The position numbers and the translations under genes are program-made. The notes under the pieces were generated by a model that saw only the letters and a program-made list of their open reading frames with translations, was not told the origin of the DNA and did no database searches. From Lewinella sp. LCG006 (GTDB lineage Bacteria; Bacteroidota; Bacteroidia; Chitinophagales; Saprospiraceae), in NCBI RefSeq assembly GCF_040784935.1, contig NZ_CP160680.1, positions 7,359,802-7,423,801 of the forward strand: a stretch of DNA of 64,000 bases, read 5' to 3'. Shown here piece by piece: positions 60,024-64,000 of the stretch (the stretch's first letter is position 1; the number at the start of each line of letters is the position of its first letter).

Positions 60024-60042
60024 TTATATAATTGTTTTCTTT

Positions 60043-60070
60043 TGCAACTCAAATAATTAAAAAAATGTTC
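60043..60070 (-). promoter_or_regulatory. GAACA-type ECF promoter element (dps)
   Basis: Minus strand: GAACA, 14 bases, TGAGTTGCA; 20 bases before the dps ATG. Confidence 0.75.
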
Positions 60071-60106
60071 GTTTAAAAATTAAATTTTTCCTAAACATGC
60101 TCGAAC

Positions 60107-60134
60107 GAACTTGAGCAAGCAACCGCTGGTTACA
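60107..60134 (+). promoter_or_regulatory. GAACA-type element (mscS), one mismatch
   Basis: GAACT, 14 bases, CTGGTTACA. The -10 part is exact; the final base of the -35 part is T. Confidence 0.65.
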
Positions 60135-60166
60135 CTAGTTAAATATGGACCTGTAAAAAATCAATT

Positions 60167-61123
60167 ATGCAGAACTGGATGCAACAATTCAATAACTCTT
60201 TCAATAATTTAAGTGAAAAACTTCAAGGCTGGATCAACAATATCATTGTCGCTGTGCCTAACCTTATTCTGGCTGCTGTAGTACTGGCTATTGGCATATT
60301 TCTCGCGCGCTACGTAAACAAATATGTGCAAAAAATCATCCGTCGTTTTTCTCACCATCGCTCCGTCAACAGCTTAATTTCGAGCATCGTCACCACTATT
60401 TTTGTCTTAATGGTCATCATGGTAGTGTTGAGTATTTTACAATTAGACACCGCGCTTCAATCCTTGCTAGCGGGTGCAGGAGTGGTAGGACTCGCCATCG
60501 GCTTGGCTTTACAAGACCCCATTGTCAATCTGTTTTCCGGAATCATGATGTCCACAAAAAGTTCATTTAATCTGGGCGACTTGGTAGAAAGCAACGATTT
60601 TTTTGGAACCATCAAAAACATCAACCTACGTTCAACGGTCATCGAAACCCTTCAGGGGCAAGAAGTGGTCATCCCTAATAAAATCACCTACCAAAATCCT
60701 TTCAAAAATTACAGCACCAACAATCGGCGTCGCATAGATCTAAGCTGTGGCGTGTCCTATGGAGATGACCTGGAAAAAGTCCGTAGTCTTGCTATTAAGA
60801 CCATCGAGCAGACCGTTGCCATTAAGGAAAACACCGAAGTAGAGCTCTTCTTCAACGAATTTGGTAGTAGTTCTATCAATTTCACCCTAAGGTTTTGGAT
60901 CAATGACTATCGGCAAAAAGCCTATTTGCAGGCCCAAAGCAATGCCATTATTGCCATCAAGAAAGCCTTTGATGAAAATGATATCATGATTCCATTCCCC
61001 ATCAGAACCCTGGATTTTGGAATCAAGGGTGGCGAAAAACTGGCTGAAGCATTCCCACAAAACTTACTAGCAAGTACCAACAAGACACCTGCTAGGGAAG
61101 TGATCCATCCACAAAATTCATAG
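60167..61123 (+). CDS. MscS-family mechanosensitive channel
   Basis: 318 residues. Three N-terminal membrane helices: NIIVAVPNLILAAVVLAIGIFLA, LISSIVTTIFVLMVIMVVLSIL, and the pore-lining helix LLAGAGVVGLAIGLALQDPIVNLFSG with its Gly/Ala pattern. The soluble beta domain (NLGDLVESNDFFGTIKNINLRSTVIET) and C-terminal alpha/beta domain follow. It opens under membrane tension to release solutes. The GAACT-type element lies 33 bases upstream, and the AI-2E-type gene follows. Confidence 0.95.
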   Translation: MQNWMQQFNNSFNNLSEKLQGWINNIIVAVPNLILAAVVLAIGIFLARYVNKYVQKIIRRFSHHRSVNSLISSIVTTIFVLMVIMVVLSILQLDTALQSLLAGAGVVGLAIGLALQDPIVNLFSGIMMSTKSSFNLGDLVESNDFFGTIKNINLRSTVIETLQGQEVVIPNKITYQNPFKNYSTNNRRRIDLSCGVSYGDDLEKVRSLAIKTIEQTVAIKENTEVELFFNEFGSSSINFTLRFWINDYRQKAYLQAQSNAIIAIKKAFDENDIMIPFPIRTLDFGIKGGEKLAEAFPQNLLASTNKTPAREVIHPQNS

Positions 61124-61138
61124 CTTTCAACAGCTAGT

Positions 61139-61167
61139 GAACAAATCGCCTTAAAAATGGAGTTTAA
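61139..61167 (+). promoter_or_regulatory. GAACA-like element, 15-base spacer
   Basis: GAACA, 15 bases, GGAGTTTAA; it resembles the holin-operon element. Confidence 0.4.
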
Positions 61168-61187
61168 GGGTAAATAACCACCCATTC

Positions 61188-62312
61188 ATGAATCAATCCA
61201 CTTTTAGCATCCTGCGTTTCGCAGCTTTTTTGCTTAGCATTATCCTCTTTGGCTATCTGCTTATCATTGGAAAGTCGATCATTGTACCCTTAATCTTCGC
61301 TAGTTTCCTAGCCTTCCTGCTCAAGCCACTCGCTATGTGGTTTGAAAAGCACTTGGGCAATCGTATGTGGTCTGCTATTTTGAGCATTTTCTCCATGATT
61401 TCGGTGGTGTTTGTGGTGATTCTCGCTTTTGGTATGCAGTTAGGTCAAATCATTGGAGATTTTGACAGTATCAGTAAAAAGCTAAACCAAGGCCTACAAC
61501 AAGGCTTTCGACTAGTGGGCAACTTGATGGGTATGCGCGGAGACCAAGTGGAAAACTGGCTTACTGAAAATCTTTCCAGTTGGGCCGACGTCCCTACCCA
61601 AATTCTCACCTCCGGCTTAGGCTCCTCCGCTTATGTACTGGGCTCTGTTTTATTATGCTTGCTTTTTGTTTTTTTCCTCTTGCTCTATCGAACTTCGTTT
61701 TATCAGTTTCTCCTTTACCAGTTCGACGAAGAAGATCGCAAAAAAGGTGGTTTGATGATGCGTAAAGTGGTGAAAATCACCAAAGAGTATCTCAATGGAC
61801 TACTACTGGTGATTGTTATTTTAGCGAGTCTCAATTCTTTGGGCTTATACCTCATTGGTATTAAGTTGGCCTTGTTTTGGGGAGTGTTGGGTGCTTTTTT
61901 AGCGATCATTCCCTTTATCGGTACTACGTTAGGAGGCTTATTACCAGCGATCTACGCCTTGGCCAATTACGGATTAAGTTGGCAACCCTTGGCCGTTGTT
62001 ATTTTCTACATCATCGTGCAAAGCATCGAAGGAAATATTATCACCCCCAAGATTGTGGGTAAAAGTGTACGCCTTAACCCATTCGTGGCTATTCTCGCCT
62101 TATTGATTGGTGGCGCATTGTGGGGAATTGCAGGAATGATTCTGGCACTCCCAATGATGGCTGTCATAAAAATATTCATGGCCAATGTAGAACTCCTTGA
62201 ACCCGTAAGTGAACTTTTCCGGGATGACCTGTACCAAAGAGAGCATATTTTTCAAGAGAAATACGATGAAGATCGTTACCGCATCTTAAATTATTTCCGT
62301 CGAGAAAAATAA
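61188..62312 (+). CDS. AI-2E family transporter (PerM-like)
   Basis: 374 residues with about eight membrane helices (IVPLIFASFLAFLLKPLAMWF, VLGSVLLCLLFVFFLLLY, GLLLVIVILASLNSLGLYLIG, VAILALLIGGALWGIAGMILALPMMAVIKI). Blocks GVLGAFLAIIPFIGTTLGGLLPA and IEGNIITPKIVGKSVRLNP are the family signatures. Members export small signals or Na+; the substrate here is unknown. It follows mscS by 64 bases. Confidence 0.92.
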   Translation: MNQSTFSILRFAAFLLSIILFGYLLIIGKSIIVPLIFASFLAFLLKPLAMWFEKHLGNRMWSAILSIFSMISVVFVVILAFGMQLGQIIGDFDSISKKLNQGLQQGFRLVGNLMGMRGDQVENWLTENLSSWADVPTQILTSGLGSSAYVLGSVLLCLLFVFFLLLYRTSFYQFLLYQFDEEDRKKGGLMMRKVVKITKEYLNGLLLVIVILASLNSLGLYLIGIKLALFWGVLGAFLAIIPFIGTTLGGLLPAIYALANYGLSWQPLAVVIFYIIVQSIEGNIITPKIVGKSVRLNPFVAILALLIGGALWGIAGMILALPMMAVIKIFMANVELLEPVSELFRDDLYQREHIFQEKYDEDRYRILNYFRREK

Positions 62313-62326
62313 TTTCAATTGACAAC

Positions 62327-62354
62327 GAACATCTGTCTAAAAAACCAGGTTACA
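62327..62354 (+). promoter_or_regulatory. GAACA-type ECF promoter element
   Basis: GAACA, 14 bases, CAGGTTACA; 56 bases before the YtxH-like start. Confidence 0.75.
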
Positions 62355-62410
62355 GAAGTATAAAGTAACATTAACTGTCTCGATTGACAGCAACTAAAAT
62401 TAAATAAAAC

Positions 62411-62791
62411 ATGTCAGACCAAAAAAATCAAAACTGGAAACTAGGATTCGGATTACTAGCAGGTGCACTAGCCGGATACTGGCTCAATTCTAATCAAGGC
62501 CGTCGGGTACGCAAAGAGATGCAAACCTCAGCCATAGAATATACCAATCAAGCCACCGAATACATCAAAACACAAGCTGATAGCCTAAGTTCAACGGCAA
62601 GTGAGTATTTTGACCAAAGTAAAGAAGCCGTTCAGCAAGCTGCACAAACCGTGAAAAACAAGTTCACTAGTAATGTAGATGACTTGGCCGACCAAGCAGA
62701 AGAGGCTGTAGAACAGACAGAAACAAAACTGAAGCGCGGTATCTCTGCCGCCCGCAAAAATGTAAAAAATTCAGCGGAAGCTATTGCATAA
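62411..62791 (+). CDS. YtxH-like small stress protein
   Basis: 126 residues. One N-terminal membrane helix (LGFGLLAGALAGYWL) followed by NSNQGRRVRKEMQ, the YtxH-type junction, then an amphipathic helical tail with heptad-like repeats (YTNQATEYIKTQADSLSS, SKEAVQQAAQTVKNKF, LKRGISAARKNVKN). YtxH-family proteins belong to general stress regulons in Bacillus. An exact GAACA element precedes it and a strong terminator follows. Confidence 0.8.
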   Translation: MSDQKNQNWKLGFGLLAGALAGYWLNSNQGRRVRKEMQTSAIEYTNQATEYIKTQADSLSSTASEYFDQSKEAVQQAAQTVKNKFTSNVDDLADQAEEAVEQTETKLKRGISAARKNVKNSAEAIA

Positions 62792-62816
62792 ATAGTGCAT
62801 GCTAAAAATATATTTG

Positions 62817-62853
62817 AAGCTTCTAGAAGATTTTTCTTCTAGAAGCTTTTTTA
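62817..62853 (+). terminator. Terminator of the YtxH-like gene
   Basis: 13-bp perfect stem (62817-62829, 62836-62848), 6-base loop, T run. Confidence 0.92.
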
Positions 62854-62904
62854 TTGCAAACATCAGGTCTTCAATTCTTGTTTAAAAATAAAACACAAAT
62901 AAGA

Positions 62905-64000
62905 ATGTTAGATCAACAAAAATTAAATCAATTGGCTGCCGTAAGCAGTCCGAATAGTATTTCGTTTTATTTACCTACCCATCGTGTAGATGGTATTCAG
63001 GAAGATAAAATTCGCTATAAGAACAGTATTAGTGAAGTAAAATCAGTACTGGCTGAGAGAGATTTTAGTGATCAAGAAATCAATAAAATCATGAAGGAAG
63101 CTGAGGCTAAGCTGAAAGAAGAAAAATTCTGGCGCCATTTATCCGATGCCTTAGCGGTATTTATTTACGATGGTAATACCAGTTTTCATACCCTCCCGAT
63201 TGAAGTTGAAAGCTTTCATTTCATTGGTGATCAACTCTACCTTTTACCCTTGCTCCCATTGGTCAACAACAATCACAAGTTTTACACCTTGGCCTTGAGC
63301 CAAAATCAGGTACGGGTATTTGAAGGTACCGATTTCACCTTTGCTGAACTGGAAAAAAACAGCGACTTTCCAGAGAATTTAGAGGAAATTTTACGCTTTT
63401 ACGAGGAAGAAAGCACTTTACAGCATCACAGTGGAAATGGTGAAAATGCCGTATTTCATGGCCAGGGCGCGGGCAAAGATGTCAAAAACGTTCGCTTGGA
63501 AGAATTCCTACGGCGGGTAGACAAAGGAATCGAAACCATGAGCTGTGACGATGATAAGACGCCACTGGTACTCTACTCCACGCCAACGCTGGCGGGTCTT
63601 TACCGAAAAATCAATACTTACCCTCATCTCATGGAAGACTTCATTGAAGGAAATCCTGAAAACGAAGATATGTTGAAAATTCACGAGAAGTCTTACGAAC
63701 TGCTGATGCCCCGGTATGCAGCAATGGATCAGGAAGAACTGGATAACTTTGAATCAGCACTCGCCAACGAGACAGCAACCTTTGATATTCAAACCATTGG
63801 CCCAGCCGCGATGGCCGGACAGATAAAGACCCTATTTCTGGTACGCAATCAAGAGACTTGGGGAAAGTACAATCCCGTGGACCACAGCGTAGAATTACAC
63901 AGCAGTCGCAAGGATGATAGTCAACCTCTTTACAACGACCTTTCCTTGTCGGTTATCAACCAGGGAGGTACCGTACACCTCCTCGACAGAGAAGATATGC
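62905..64000 (+). CDS. Release-factor-like (baeRF family) protein, 3' end outside window
   Basis: 365 codons to the window edge, no stop. Start ATG giving MLDQQKLNQLAAVSSPNSIS. The order ISFYLPTHRVDGIQEDKIRYKN, FWRHLSDALAVFIYDGNTSFH, YLLPLLPLVNNNHKFYTLALSQNQVRVFEGT and PLVLYSTPTLAGLYRK follows the bacterial archaeo-eukaryotic release factor (baeRF) fold, in which a Pelota/eRF1-type core occurs. It may act on stalled ribosomes, but no bacterial member's role is secure to me. No clear promoter is seen in the short gap after the YtxH terminator. Confidence 0.75.
   Translation, partial: MLDQQKLNQLAAVSSPNSISFYLPTHRVDGIQEDKIRYKNSISEVKSVLAERDFSDQEINKIMKEAEAKLKEEKFWRHLSDALAVFIYDGNTSFHTLPIEVESFHFIGDQLYLLPLLPLVNNNHKFYTLALSQNQVRVFEGTDFTFAELEKNSDFPENLEEILRFYEEESTLQHHSGNGENAVFHGQGAGKDVKNVRLEEFLRRVDKGIETMSCDDDKTPLVLYSTPTLAGLYRKINTYPHLMEDFIEGNPENEDMLKIHEKSYELLMPRYAAMDQEELDNFESALANETATFDIQTIGPAAMAGQIKTLFLVRNQETWGKYNPVDHSVELHSSRKDDSQPLYNDLSLSVINQGGTVHLLDREDM

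Overview
The window reads as chromosomal DNA of a member of the Bacteroidota, most like Saprospiria (Lewinella/Haliscomenobacter relatives). Evidence: type IX secretion (T9SS) sorting domains with a PNPF-type start, a giant SprB-repeat protein, TPR-plus-LuxR membrane regulators, ECF sigma/anti-sigma pairs, a lipoprotein TamA homologue (TamL), TAnnTTTG-type -7 boxes and very few Shine-Dalgarno sequences. No rRNA, tRNA or CRISPR was seen.

Layout. 1-17 kb: the end of a histidine kinase with its NarL-type regulator, a CDGSH iron-sulfur protein, an operon ECF sigma - anti-sigma - secreted subtilase - CHAT/TPR protein, fructose-1,6-bisphosphatase, pirin, an acyl-carrier-like protein without the carrier serine, a GWxTD protein, a TPR/LuxR regulator and the t6A genes tsaE-tsaB-tsaD. 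17.4-20.3 kb: a gene with an unclear start, then a complete IS1182-family element with 21-bp inverted repeats. 20.3-30.1 kb: one 3272-residue secreted metalloprotease/adhesin with six nearly identical 252-bp SprB repeats and three different palindromic elements inserted in frame near its C-terminus.

30.4-62.9 kb is a stress and envelope island: small helical secreted proteins, DUF1328, DUF2254, YihY, AraC, a holin-like protein, CsbD, a coiled-coil lipoprotein, TamL/TamB, a general-stress flavin-like protein, Dps, MscS, an AI-2E-type exporter, YtxH and a baeRF-like protein cut by the window end. Many of these transcription units carry the same upstream element, GAACA-N14-nnnGTTnCA (nine exact copies and five near copies), placed like an ECF sigma promoter. 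Two ECF sigma genes about 70% identical by eye (32461-32967 and 45105-45617), with no anti-sigma gene beside them, each have a sigma-54-type element (TGGCAC-N5-TTGAA) in front. Between them lies a 1057-residue PAS-repeat sigma-54 activator.

My reading is a cascade: PAS sensor/activator -> sigma-54 -> twin ECF sigmas -> GAACA regulon of stress and envelope genes. The promoter elements and gene order are visible in the sequence; the wiring is inference.
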